Both the position numbers and the translations under genes were made by a program. Shown piece by piece: positions 25,474 through 33,618 of a stretch of DNA of 64,000 nt. Source of the stretch: Deltaproteobacteria bacterium RIFCSPLOWO2_12_FULL_60_19 (lineage in GTDB: Bacteria; Desulfobacterota; Binatia; UBA9968); contig MGSS01000057.1 in the NCBI GenBank assembly GCA_001798595.1, positions 62,001 to 126,000 of the forward strand, in the 5' to 3' direction. Position 1 is the stretch's first letter; every line of letters begins with the position of its first letter. A model generated the notes under the pieces. The model was given only the letters and a program-made list of their open reading frames with translations, searched no databases and was not told the origin of the DNA.

Positions 25474-26187
25474 ATGATGGACGCCGCGTCCTGGAGAAAA
25501 AACATCGGCGAGATGGTTAGGCAGTACGCCCGCTCGCCGCAACTGCAACATTACTTCTCGGTGCGGATGACGCGGGAACGGGCGCAGCTCATGCTCAAGC
25601 AGCTTGCTCTCTACGTCCGGCATCGCCGCGACTGCTGGGCCAATGTTTCGTCGAACTGTCCGGAGATGGCGGTGAAGCATAAAATTCTGGAACACGAGAT
25701 GGGCGAGGTGATCAAGGATAAATATTCCGAGCACGGCCATCTCGACCTGATCGTGCGCCAGGGGCGCGCCGTCGGGCTCAGCCCCGAAGATATTCTCAAC
25801 GCCGAGCCGATTCCGACCACGCGCGCGACGCTTTATGCCTGGGCCTGGCTGACGCGGAGCAAAAGCTGGATCGAAGGGATCGCCGCGCTCACCGTGACCG
25901 AATGGGGCAACGACGACCGGCTGCTGGGAGATTTAGGCGGCGGCCATTCGACCCGGATGGCCCGGCGGTGGATGGACGACATGGGGCTGAAGATGAAGGA
26001 CATGCCCAACTTCGAAGCCCACAGCGAGGCCGACGAAGAGCACAGCGATATGTTCCTGCCGTTCCTGTCCCGCTTCGCCACCGGTGAGAAAGAAAAGCTG
26101 GCGTTCCAGGCGGTGCAGGAATCGCTGGACCTGTTCGCTATCTACCGCGAGGGCGTCGCCGTGGCGATGGAGAAGCTCCCGGCTTGA
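25474..26187 (+). CDS. TenA/PqqC-like heme-oxygenase-fold protein
   Basis: 237 residues, helical. Candidate iron ligands are the Glu and His of ILEHEMGE (about residue 72), Glu in TVTEWGN (about 146) and the HSEADEEH set near residue 188 (His-x3-Asp-x2-His). This distribution matches heme-oxygenase-like diiron oxidases. ATG is preceded by GAGGAGCACG. A homologue with the same ligand pattern follows at 26311, and a third more distant one is at 8603. The pair may form a heterodimer or successive enzymes. Confidence 0.78.
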   Translation: MMDAASWRKNIGEMVRQYARSPQLQHYFSVRMTRERAQLMLKQLALYVRHRRDCWANVSSNCPEMAVKHKILEHEMGEVIKDKYSEHGHLDLIVRQGRAVGLSPEDILNAEPIPTTRATLYAWAWLTRSKSWIEGIAALTVTEWGNDDRLLGDLGGGHSTRMARRWMDDMGLKMKDMPNFEAHSEADEEHSDMFLPFLSRFATGEKEKLAFQAVQESLDLFAIYREGVAVAMEKLPA

Positions 26188-26191
26188 CAAA

Positions 26192-26300
26192 GAACGTGTT
26201 CGTGTCCGTGGTTCGTGTTCGTGTAACGAGAGTCAAGGCTGATTCTGATTGAGCGGAAATTTGCTTTTACGAGCACGACGCACGATCACGAGCACGGGGA
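26192..26300. repeat. Inverted CGTGTTCGTG-type repeats
   Basis: 26192-26230 has repeated TTCGTG/TCCGTG strings; 26270-26300 has the opposite-strand CGAGCACGA-type strings. They can pair around a 40-base loop between the two TenA/PqqC-like genes. The intergenic stretch is otherwise empty. Confidence 0.5.
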
Positions 26301-26310
26301 TGGGGGTTCT

Positions 26311-27018
26311 ATGAGCCATTGGGGTAACGCGCGGGCGGAGATCGACGGAATTCTAAACCAACACTTCGACACGCCGGAGTACAAACGGTTGTTCGGCGTG
26401 AAGCTGACGCCGGAGCGGCAGAAGCTGCTCGATATCCATTATCCCCATTACATTAAAAGCCGGCGCGACTGCTGGGCCGCGTCGCAGGCGAAAGCGCCGC
26501 TCGACGTCAAGCGCGCCATCTGGGAGCATGAAAAAGACGAGCTGATCTACGACGAGCGTCTCGGCGCGGCTCATCTGACGGACGACGACATGGCGCGAGC
26601 GACGGCCGAGGCCGCGTTGCTCCCCAGCGCCAGGGCGGCGATTTACGCCTGGCTCTATCTCTGCAACACGCGGCCGTGGATCGAGAGCCTGATGATCAAC
26701 CACGCCACCGAGCGGAAAAACAACCCGGAGATCGTCAAAGGGGGCGGCTACACGCAGCGCTTTGCGATGAAGAAGGTCGCCGACCTGGTCGGCAGCGTGG
26801 AGAAGCTCGACGCGAACACCCGTGTCCACATGGTGGCCGACATCGACCACTCCAATTTGTTCGAGCCGGTCTTCGAGCGCTACGTGGGGGACGAAAGGGC
26901 GGCGCGCGCCGTCGTGCTCGCGGCCCAGGACAGTCTCGCCGTCGACCGCGCCTACCGCAACGCGTTGGCCGTGGGGATGATGGAAATTCCGGAGCAAACC
27001 GGCGAGGCGCTCACATGA
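26311..27018 (+). CDS. TenA/PqqC-like heme-oxygenase-fold protein, paralogue
   Basis: 235 residues, aligned with the previous gene by YIKSRRDCWAASQAKAP (compare VRHRRDCWANVSSNCP), AIWEHEKDE, IYAWLYLCNTRPWIESL, NHATERKNN and HMVADIDHSNLFE. The conserved EHE, TE and HxxxDxxH elements keep the putative metal site. A CACGGGGATGGGGG stretch precedes the ATG. The two proteins are diverged enough not to be a recent duplication. Followed by a hydroxyacid dehydrogenase 81 bases on. Confidence 0.78.
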   Translation: MSHWGNARAEIDGILNQHFDTPEYKRLFGVKLTPERQKLLDIHYPHYIKSRRDCWAASQAKAPLDVKRAIWEHEKDELIYDERLGAAHLTDDDMARATAEAALLPSARAAIYAWLYLCNTRPWIESLMINHATERKNNPEIVKGGGYTQRFAMKKVADLVGSVEKLDANTRVHMVADIDHSNLFEPVFERYVGDERAARAVVLAAQDSLAVDRAYRNALAVGMMEIPEQTGEALT

Positions 27019-27099
27019 TAGACGAATTACATGGCCTGTGGCACTTTAGGCCTGACCCTCAACCCGCCCCCTCAACCCTAAGTCAGAAGGAGAAAAGGG

Positions 27100-28074
27100 A
27101 TGAAGATTGCGGTGATCGACGACTATCAGGATGCGTTCCGCACGCTCAAGTGTTACGCGAGGCTGAAGGGTCACGACGTGATCGTTTACAACGACACCGA
27201 GAAAGATCCGGTTCGGCTCGCCGAGCGGTTGAAAGACGCCGAAGCTGTGTTGCTAACCCAGCAGCGCTCGCGCTTTCCAAGCGCCGTGATCGAGCGGCTG
27301 CCCAAGCTCAGGCTCGTCAGCCAGACCGGGCGCGCGACCGCCCATATCGACGTCGAGGCCTGCACCCGGCACGGAGTCATGGTCTCGGCCGGTGGGGCCG
27401 GCAGATCGCACACGACGGCGGAGCTGACCTGGGGACTGATCCTGGCCGCGCTGCGGCACATCCCGTACGAGGTAAAGCGATTGAGAGAGGGACACTGGCA
27501 ATCGACGATCGGCACCGCCGTGCAAGGCAGGACGCTCGGCATTTACGCTTTTGGCAAGATCGGCGGTCTGGTCGCCGGCGTCGGACGCGCCTTCAGCGCA
27601 CGGGTGGTTTGTTGGGGCCGGGAAAGATCGACGGCGCGCGCGAGAGAGGCTGGATACGAGGTCGCGGCAAGCCGTGAATCATTTTTTGGCGAATCGGACA
27701 TCGTGAGCCTGCATCTCCCGCTGATCAACGAGACGCGCGGCATCGTGACCCGCAAAGACCTCGACCGGATGAAGCCGACGGCGCTGATCGTCAACACCAG
27801 CCGCGCCGGGATCATCGCCGAGGGCGCGCTGGCGGACGCGCTCAAAGCCGGGCGTCCGGGCTTTGCCGCCGTGGATGTCTTCGAAGACGAACCGGTCATT
27901 GGCGCGGCGCACCCGCTGCTCAAAATGGACAACGCCGTCTGCACGCCACACCTCGGTTACGTTGAGCATGATAGTTATGAAGCTTACTACGGCGACGCCG
28001 TGGAGCAGATCGTCGCATACGCTCAGGGCAAGCCGATCAACGTAGTGAATCCGGAGGCGCTGGGAAAGAAATAA
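27100..28074 (+). CDS. D-2-hydroxyacid dehydrogenase family protein
   Basis: 324 residues. The NAD-binding domain has [20 protein letters not shown] (GxGxxG-like variant with Phe-Gly-Lys-Ile-Gly) and catalytic elements NTSRAGII (Arg region), DVFEDEPV (Glu) and CTPHLGYV (His). These fit the SerA/GyaR-type family, which reduces 2-oxoacids or oxidises D-2-hydroxyacids. AGAAGGAGAAAAGGG precedes the ATG. It sits among catabolic enzymes and may process a ring-cleavage product. Confidence 0.88.
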   Translation: MKIAVIDDYQDAFRTLKCYARLKGHDVIVYNDTEKDPVRLAERLKDAEAVLLTQQRSRFPSAVIERLPKLRLVSQTGRATAHIDVEACTRHGVMVSAGGAGRSHTTAELTWGLILAALRHIPYEVKRLREGHWQSTIGTAVQGRTLGIYAFGKIGGLVAGVGRAFSARVVCWGRERSTARAREAGYEVAASRESFFGESDIVSLHLPLINETRGIVTRKDLDRMKPTALIVNTSRAGIIAEGALADALKAGRPGFAAVDVFEDEPVIGAAHPLLKMDNAVCTPHLGYVEHDSYEAYYGDAVEQIVAYAQGKPINVVNPEALGKK

Positions 28075-28111
28075 GAGGGATTTAGGATCGATCGGTCGCG
28101 GAGGAAGCCTC

Positions 28112-29092
28112 ATGGAATACCGCCAATTCGGCACGACAGAATTCAAAGTCTCCCCGATGGGTCTCGGCTGCATGAGCATGTCGGGCGTGTACGGTCCGGC
28201 CGACGACGCCGAGTCCATCGCCACACTGCACCGAGCTTTCGATCTCGGCATCAATTTCCTGGACACCTCGGCCAGCTATGGCAACGGCCATAATCATGAG
28301 TTGATCGCCAAGGCGCTTAAAGACAGGCGGGAGCGGATCGTGATCCACTCCAAATCGGGCAGCCCTCGCGCTCCCGACGCCAGCGGGAGCCGCAGCGGCA
28401 GCACGCCGCAATACTTGACGGAAAATTGCGAGCAGAGCGTCAAGCGTCTCGGCATCGACAGTCTCGATATTTTTTGCATGTCGCGGGTCGATCCCAAAAT
28501 ACCCGTTGAGGAATCGGTGGGCGCCATGGCGCGTCTCGTTGAACAGGGCAAAACGCGCTACATCGGCCTGTCCGAAGCCAGCGCGAACTCCATCCGGCTG
28601 GCGCGCAAGGTTCACCCCATCGTCTCCCTGCAGATGGAATATTCGCTCTGGTCCCGCGATCCGGAGAGCGGCAACATCCAGGCCTGCCGCGAATTCGGCA
28701 TGGGCTTCATGGCCTATTCGCCGTTGGGACGAGGCTTCTTTGCTGGCGCCGTGCGTGACGTCAAGGATCTGGCCGACGGCGACGGGCGCAGCCATCATCC
28801 GCGCTTTCAGCCGGGCAACATCGAGCACAACCTGAAACTGCTCGCTCGGTTCGAAGAGTTGGCCGGAGAGAAATCAGCCACGCCGGCGCAACTGGCGCTG
28901 GCCTGGCTGATGGCGCAGGGCAATGACGTCATCCCGATTCCCAGTAACAAGAGCCGAAAACATCTCGAGGAGAACCTCAAGGCCGTCGACATAAAACTCA
29001 GCAGGGAAGATCTCGCCGGGCTCGATGCGCTCTTTTCGCTCGGCGCCGCCGCGGGTCCGCGCGCAAGAGATATGGATCGGGTGAATATTTAG
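28112..29092 (+). CDS. Aldo/keto reductase with substituted catalytic His
   Basis: 326 residues of the AKR superfamily (YakC/IolS-like): [20 protein letters not shown] at the N-terminus and [20 protein letters not shown] near the C-terminus. The tetrad residues Asp51, Tyr56 and Lys81 are present. The fourth residue, normally His in the YQHRVDP motif, is Ser124 ([15 protein letters not shown]). Other members with non-His at this site have altered or low reductase activity. GGAGG lies 6 bases before the ATG and 37 bases separate it from the hydroxyacid dehydrogenase gene. Confidence 0.87.
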   Translation: MEYRQFGTTEFKVSPMGLGCMSMSGVYGPADDAESIATLHRAFDLGINFLDTSASYGNGHNHELIAKALKDRRERIVIHSKSGSPRAPDASGSRSGSTPQYLTENCEQSVKRLGIDSLDIFCMSRVDPKIPVEESVGAMARLVEQGKTRYIGLSEASANSIRLARKVHPIVSLQMEYSLWSRDPESGNIQACREFGMGFMAYSPLGRGFFAGAVRDVKDLADGDGRSHHPRFQPGNIEHNLKLLARFEELAGEKSATPAQLALAWLMAQGNDVIPIPSNKSRKHLEENLKAVDIKLSREDLAGLDALFSLGAAAGPRARDMDRVNI

Positions 29093-29093
29093 C

Positions 29094-29137
29094 CGGTTCA
29101 AAGCGTTCAGGCCGTTCAAAAAGTTCACACCGTTATT
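29094..29137 (+). repeat. GTTCAA-type short sequence repeat
   Basis: The gap after the aldo/keto reductase stop contains GTTCAAAGC, GTTCAGGCC, GTTCAAAAA and GTTCACACC in succession. Same type of string as the octamers inside the coding region at 14190. Confidence 0.5.
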
Positions 29138-29166
29138 TGACGATCTAACGGGCCAAGGGGGAAAAC

Positions 29167-30003
29167 ATGCCGAACGTTAAACTACCGACGGGCGTCGATC
29201 TCTATTACGAGTCTCACGGTCAAGGAGAGCCGCTGATCCTGGTGCCGTCGACCGCCTACTCCTGCGAGGTTTGGAAACCTTCGCAGATGCCGCTCGCGCA
29301 ATCGCTCCATTTGGTTATACACGATCCACGGGGATGCGGCCGCTCGGTAGCCAGGCAAAACGTTTACACGATTGAACAAATGGGGGCGGATATCGTCGCG
29401 CTCATGGATCACCTGAAGATTCCCTCGGCCCATCTCTTAGGCCACTCCATGGGAGGGCGCATCGCGCTCGCCGCCGCGCAGAATTTTCCGGGGCGGGTGA
29501 AGAGTTTGATTATGGCGGCGAGCGGCTCGGGCCCGGCGTCGCGGCCCGGCTCGGATTGTATCACCGGTCTGCCGCATCGCCTCGTCTACGAGCTGGCCCA
29601 CATGGGTTTGGAGAAAATGATTCGTTATGAAGTCTGCGAGTCCGATACGTTCTTTACGAAGGACTACCGGGATCGCCACCCCGATAAAGTCGAAGAATTT
29701 TTCCGCCTCGCCTGGGCGACGCACGCCAGGCTCTCGGAGTTCGTCCATATCGTCATCGCGCGCCACAATTTCGAAGGGACGCACCGGCTGAGTGACGTGC
29801 GAGTCCCAACGCTGGTGGTGATCGGCGATCATGACACCGGCAGGAGCAATCACCTGGCGCAAGCGGAGGTTCTCGTCAAGAGAATTCCCGGCGCCGAGCT
29901 GAAGGTTCTAAAGGGACAATCGCACGGCTTTTTCTGGCAAGCGGCGGAGGAAACCAACGCGCTGATTCTCGATTGGGTCAAGAATCACGGCGGCGCGAAA
30001 TAG
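29167..30003 (+). CDS. Alpha/beta hydrolase
   Basis: 278 residues. The fold signature is ESHGQGEPLILVPSTAYSCE (oxyanion region), LLGHSMGGRIAL with the nucleophile Ser (about residue 96), Asp in VVIGDHDTG and His in LKGQSHGFFWQ. It resembles 3-oxoadipate enol-lactonases and meta-cleavage hydrolases. Preceded by AAGGGGGAAAAC. End of the plus-strand catabolic run; the next 219 bases (30004-30222) hold no gene, only a tract related to 31840 (see repeats). Confidence 0.86.
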   Translation: MPNVKLPTGVDLYYESHGQGEPLILVPSTAYSCEVWKPSQMPLAQSLHLVIHDPRGCGRSVARQNVYTIEQMGADIVALMDHLKIPSAHLLGHSMGGRIALAAAQNFPGRVKSLIMAASGSGPASRPGSDCITGLPHRLVYELAHMGLEKMIRYEVCESDTFFTKDYRDRHPDKVEEFFRLAWATHARLSEFVHIVIARHNFEGTHRLSDVRVPTLVVIGDHDTGRSNHLAQAEVLVKRIPGAELKVLKGQSHGFFWQAAEETNALILDWVKNHGGAK

Positions 30004-30222
30004 TGATCAGCGTGAGTGATTCGCGGCGCTAAAAAGAGTTCATCAACGAACTCCCCAGGTTCTCAGGGCGCTCTCGGACTTCATCGATTCGGCTTCACCC
30101 TCACGGGAATAGTTGCGTACTTGCGCAACTACGACAAGTGACAGCGTCCCTGTGAAAGTGCTCCGGTGGGTCGCATGCGTATTCGACCTTGAAGTAGGGC
30201 TGAGCTTTCTGTACCATGTGTC

Positions 30223-30552
30223 ATGGATCTACGGGAGATCCGGCAACTCGTACGACAAGGCGACTATGAGTTCAGTGTCCATGCACAACAAGAACGCTTG
30301 GAGGACAACCTCGATATTACGGAGATCGAATCTGCATTGCTCGGCAACGCGGAGATTTTGGAGGAGTACCCCAACGATCCACGGGGAGAAAGCTGCTTGG
30401 TTTTAGGTTTTACCGAATCTCGACCGGCACATGTTGTGTTAGGATGGGCCAAAAGAAAGCTGGACGGTAGCAAAAGATTGAGGATTATTACGGTTTACAT
30501 CCCGAGATTACCTAAATGGGCTAACCCCAGAACCAGAGGGATAACGATATGA
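30223..30552 (+). CDS. DUF4258-family putative toxin
   Basis: 109 residues: MDLREIRQLVRQGDYEFSVH then AQQERLEDNLDITEIESALL, CLVLGFTESRPAHVVLGWAK, and LRIITVYIP. The His-containing N-terminal helix and the CLVLG/HVV strands match DUF4258 proteins, which are RelE-like and usually paired with a YgiT-type zinc-finger partner. The following gene is exactly that, overlapping by 4 bases. Function as an RNase toxin is inferred from the pairing. Confidence 0.78.
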   Translation: MDLREIRQLVRQGDYEFSVHAQQERLEDNLDITEIESALLGNAEILEEYPNDPRGESCLVLGFTESRPAHVVLGWAKRKLDGSKRLRIITVYIPRLPKWANPRTRGITI

Positions 30553-30794
30553 CAACCTACGCAGACTGCTCCTTTTGTGGCGGAGAGGTCACCGAGAAAA
30601 GAATCGACTACGACTATCGGCGGCAAGCCCATCTCGTGGTTATCAGCAACGTGCCCGCTGGGGTGTGCGGCCAATGCGGTGAGAAATATTTCAGGCCGGA
30701 TATCCTCAAGAAGATGGATGAAACCTATCACGACATTTTCGACCGGAACCAAAAGCCTCAGCGCACGCTAACAGTGCCCACGGTCTCGCTGTAG
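30549..30794 (+). CDS. YgiT-type zinc-finger antitoxin (MqsA N-domain)
   Basis: 81 residues with CSFCGGEVTEK and CGQCGEKYF, two CxxC pairs about 30 residues apart that bind one zinc as in the N-terminal domain of MqsA. No helix-turn-helix follows, so only the toxin-binding half is present. Coupled to the DUF4258 gene by an ATGA overlap. The module probably neutralises the upstream toxin. Confidence 0.8.
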   Translation: MTTYADCSFCGGEVTEKRIDYDYRRQAHLVVISNVPAGVCGQCGEKYFRPDILKKMDETYHDIFDRNQKPQRTLTVPTVSL

Positions 30795-30905
30795 AACCGC
30801 AAGCGCAAACACATCAGCCTCGTTGACTACAGGTAGCAGTTTACCATCTGCGGCTCTCCGCATCCCCCAACCCCCAGTTCCAAATTCCTAATCCCCGACT
30901 CGGGT

Positions 30906-31091
30906 GAATTAGCCGGATTGTGGAAATACAAGGTGAGACGATTTCGCATCGTCTACGGGATCGACCCGAAAAAGCGGCTGATTAAGATTTTCGCAATCCG
31001 TCACCGGCGGGAGATTTCCGAAGAGCTGGCTGAACAATTCCACCCCTTGACGCTGCGAGCCGTGGTCCAATCAGGGAGTGAACAGAAATAA
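30906..31091 (+). pseudogene. RelE/ParE toxin fragment
   Basis: Reading from 30906 gives ELAGLWKYKVRRFRIVYGID followed by KKRLIKIFAIRHRREISEEL and a short tail to a TAA at 31091. This is the C-terminal two-thirds of a RelE/ParE toxin; the first strands and any start are missing. A possible TTG at 30918 exists but would give only 57 residues. The 486 bases between 30795 and 31280 otherwise contain no gene. A related piece (AAGCTGGCTGAACAATTC) recurs near 31992. Confidence 0.65.
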
Positions 31092-31280
31092 GTCTAGACT
31101 CAGGCCTGACCTCTCAACCTGACCCCTCAACCCTCAGACTGCTCTCAACGTGCGAGAAATGGCCGACCTGCGGCTTGGAAGTCAGAAAGAACGGCTTCGC
31201 AGAGAAGCTCCGCTGAGAAGCCGCTAGCAGTGTATCCGAAAGGCTGGCGCTCCGAGGAGAAACGGGCTATCCTGTAGCTG

Positions 31281-31523
31281 GTGGCGCAATACAGATTCAC
31301 GGAATATTTCGAAAAGGAAGTATTGCGCAAGCGGCCCTATCTCAAGAAGGAATGGTGCATACAGGTTTTGGAGAATCCCCTGAGAAGCGAACCTCAAGAG
31401 CAAAACCGGTATCGTTTTTGGGGTACAATCGAGGAATTCGAGGGACGCGTCCTGAGGGTCATCACGTTGGAGGATAAAATTACGATTCACAACGCCTTTC
31501 CTGATCGAGGGTTCAAACCATGA
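31281..31523 (+). CDS. Small protein, probable toxin of a DUF2283 pair
   Basis: 80 residues from GTG: MAQYRFTEYFEKEVLRKRPY then LKKEWCIQVLENPLRSEPQE and RVLRVITLEDKITIHNAFPD. The pattern is that of DUF4258-like proteins commonly found just upstream of DUF2283 genes. The ATGA overlap with the following gene supports a toxin-antitoxin pair. Start is the only in-frame candidate with an upstream purine-rich stretch. Role is inferred. Confidence 0.65.
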   Translation: MAQYRFTEYFEKEVLRKRPYLKKEWCIQVLENPLRSEPQEQNRYRFWGTIEEFEGRVLRVITLEDKITIHNAFPDRGFKP

Positions 31524-31738
31524 AGCTCAATTATTATCCCGATACAGACTCACTTTATATCGATCTCTCCGAGAAGCCGAGCGTCGAGAGTCGAGAAATT
31601 TCGGCAGGCGTCGTTCTCGACTACGACGTCGAAGGACATCTGGTAGGCATCGACATCGATAATGCCAGTCGAAAAGTCGATCTCAAAAAGCTCACGCTGA
31701 ACAAACTACCGGGGATTATTCAGACCAACTCAGTCTAG
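31520..31738 (+). CDS. DUF2283 protein, probable antitoxin partner
   Basis: 72 residues beginning MKLNYYPDTDSLYIDLSEKP, then SAGVVLDYDVEGHLVGIDID NAS, the DUF2283 signature of strands with a conserved DYD..G.L.GI.I pattern (last segment split here). Translationally coupled to the upstream small gene. DUF2283 proteins are small beta proteins of unknown role, often in toxin-antitoxin-like pairs. Confidence 0.78.
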   Translation: MKLNYYPDTDSLYIDLSEKPSVESREISAGVVLDYDVEGHLVGIDIDNASRKVDLKKLTLNKLPGIIQTNSV

Positions 31739-32244
31739 CGTTGTGTGCCCCGGCCGATCCAATGCGCCCGCCGGCAGGTGCCTAAAACCGAACCCGTCCT
31801 TTTTTTCTCGAACAGCATCGATTTGGCTTAGTGCTCACGGCGATAGTTTCGTACTTGCGCAATTGCGCAAATACGCAAGCCTGCCTCGGTGAATAGAGAT
31901 AGCAGTTTGCCACCCGTGGCTCTCCGCATTCTCCCAATTCCTAATGCCTGATCCCCAACCGAAATACACTGGCGAAAGGTTTATGAAAAGCTGGCTGAAC
32001 AATTCCTCCATCCGACCTCGACCTTGCCGTTAAGAAAGTCGAGTCGTAGAAGTCCGACCCTAAAGTTTCCCCCTCGATGTTCCCCGCCAGACGATAAAGT
32101 AATTTCTTCCAACCAGTAACTTTTTTTACCTGCCATACGGGCCGGCGCTTATTTACCCAACTCGGGAAAACCATTGAAAATCATTACTGTTTTCCCGCTT
32201 GGCACAGACCTTGCCTTTAAATCTCGCCGGGGGAAACGACTTTT
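31739..32244. other. Gene-free stretch with decayed duplicates of the 30.1 and 30.8 kb region
   Basis: 31825-31875 (TTGCGCAATTGCGCAAAT and flanks) resembles 30099-30130. 31900-31960 (GTTTGCCACCCGTGGCTCTC and on) resembles 30836-30901, and 31985-32002 repeats part of the RelE fragment. No open gene is seen. The last 80 bases precede the secreted protein at 32245 and contain no recognisable promoter that I can assert. Confidence 0.5.
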
Positions 32245-33450
32245 ATGAAGACACTTAGGCTTATTAGACGCACCTTGCTAAGTCTCTTGCTTGGCACGGC
32301 CCTCGTGCTCGCCGTTCCGGTCGCTGACAATCGAGCGGCGAGTTATGCGCAAGCCGTTAACTTTGGGTTTTTCTACAGTACTCTTTCGCCTCACGGCCGA
32401 TGGGTAACAGTCGACGCTTACGGCGACGTCTGGATTCCGGCACGAGCGCCGGTTGGCTGGCAACCTTACACGGTTGGCCGTTGGGCGTACACCGACTATG
32501 GTTGGACATGGGTGTCTCTCGACCCCTGGGGCGATATCCCTTATCACTACGGCACGTGGACCCACATCCGTCACCATGGATGGGTTTGGGTTCCAGGATA
32601 TGTCTGGGCTCCTGCGTGGGTCACCTGGAGCTATAGCGACGCATACATCGGCTGGGCGCCGATTCCCCCGACCTTGGTCATCACTTCTTGGGGCTACGCG
32701 GGACCTCCTGTGGTGGTGGAACGTGACCACTACGTATTCGTCCCGGTGCATCGGTTTGTAAATGTAGACGTAACAACAGTGCGGGTGGCGATAAGGCGAA
32801 ATATCACAATTATCCGCGAGACCCGGAACGTGACGAACTTCAAGGTTGTCAATGGCACTGTGCGCAGCACTGCGGTCCCGGTGACCCACGTTGAAAGAGC
32901 TGCCCATACCCGAATTCAGCGCACTGACATCAATGTAGTGCGTGCTACGCCGACCCGAATCGAAGCCGGCGGCGGGCGTCAAGGGGACAGGATTCTTGTC
33001 GCCGGTCCTCGTGAAAGAAACGTGGCGCGACTTGAAGAGAGATCTAACCGGAGTGACCGTGAAGGACGACCCCGGGCGCCGGACGGGATTTCGCCTCGCC
33101 CTGGATCAAATCGAGGCTCTTCCGAAGAGCGCGTCGTAAGCCCGCCTGAAAGAAAAGGGGGAGCGATTGAAGAAAAACGCGATCAGCGCGTTCGTGAAGG
33201 ACAAGGCCGGCGACCGGACGTTGGTTCGCCTCGTCCCGGAACAGATCGCGGCTCTCCTGAGGCCCGTGTCGTAGCTCCGCCTGAAAAAAAGGGGGGACGA
33301 TTTGAGGAAAGATCCAAGCAGCATGAAAGACCGAGCGAGCCGCCGCGCGTGCACTCGCGTCAACCACCAACAAAAGAACAGCACTCACAGAGCCGTAAAG
33401 ACAAGGGCGAAAAATCACAGGAGCATCGTAAGGAATTGCCTCCATCCTAA
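32245..33450 (+). CDS. Secreted YXWGXW/DUF6600-type protein with basic repeat tail
   Basis: 401 residues. A signal peptide (about 1-32) is followed by a region rich in Trp/Tyr/Gly motifs: LSPHGRWVTVDAYGDVWIPA, VGWQPYTVGRWAYTDYGWTW, HHGWVWVPGYVWAPAWVTW and AYIGWAPIPP. These are typical of the DUF6600/YXWGXW family, envelope proteins of unknown function. After residue 260 the chain becomes low-complexity and charged with a roughly 44-residue repeat: SPRPGSNRGSSEERVVSPPE and SPRPGTDRGSPEARVVAPPE are equivalent positions. The tail is Lys/Arg/Glu rich and probably disordered. Confidence 0.8.
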   Translation: MKTLRLIRRTLLSLLLGTALVLAVPVADNRAASYAQAVNFGFFYSTLSPHGRWVTVDAYGDVWIPARAPVGWQPYTVGRWAYTDYGWTWVSLDPWGDIPYHYGTWTHIRHHGWVWVPGYVWAPAWVTWSYSDAYIGWAPIPPTLVITSWGYAGPPVVVERDHYVFVPVHRFVNVDVTTVRVAIRRNITIIRETRNVTNFKVVNGTVRSTAVPVTHVERAAHTRIQRTDINVVRATPTRIEAGGGRQGDRILVAGPRERNVARLEERSNRSDREGRPRAPDGISPRPGSNRGSSEERVVSPPERKGGAIEEKRDQRVREGQGRRPDVGSPRPGTDRGSPEARVVAPPEKKGGRFEERSKQHERPSEPPRVHSRQPPTKEQHSQSRKDKGEKSQEHRKELPPS

Positions 33451-33618
33451 TCGTAGTCTTGAGCAGACAGATCGGCGAGTCCCGTCGCCACAGCGGCGCC
33501 ATTCTCCTTTAGCCTTCAGTTATCCGGGCGCCTTTTCGCCATTTCGGTAAAGAACGCCTCTTTCTCCGGCAAAATCCGCGGTTCATAATCCTAATTTTTG
33601 GTCGTCAAAGACACCCTT

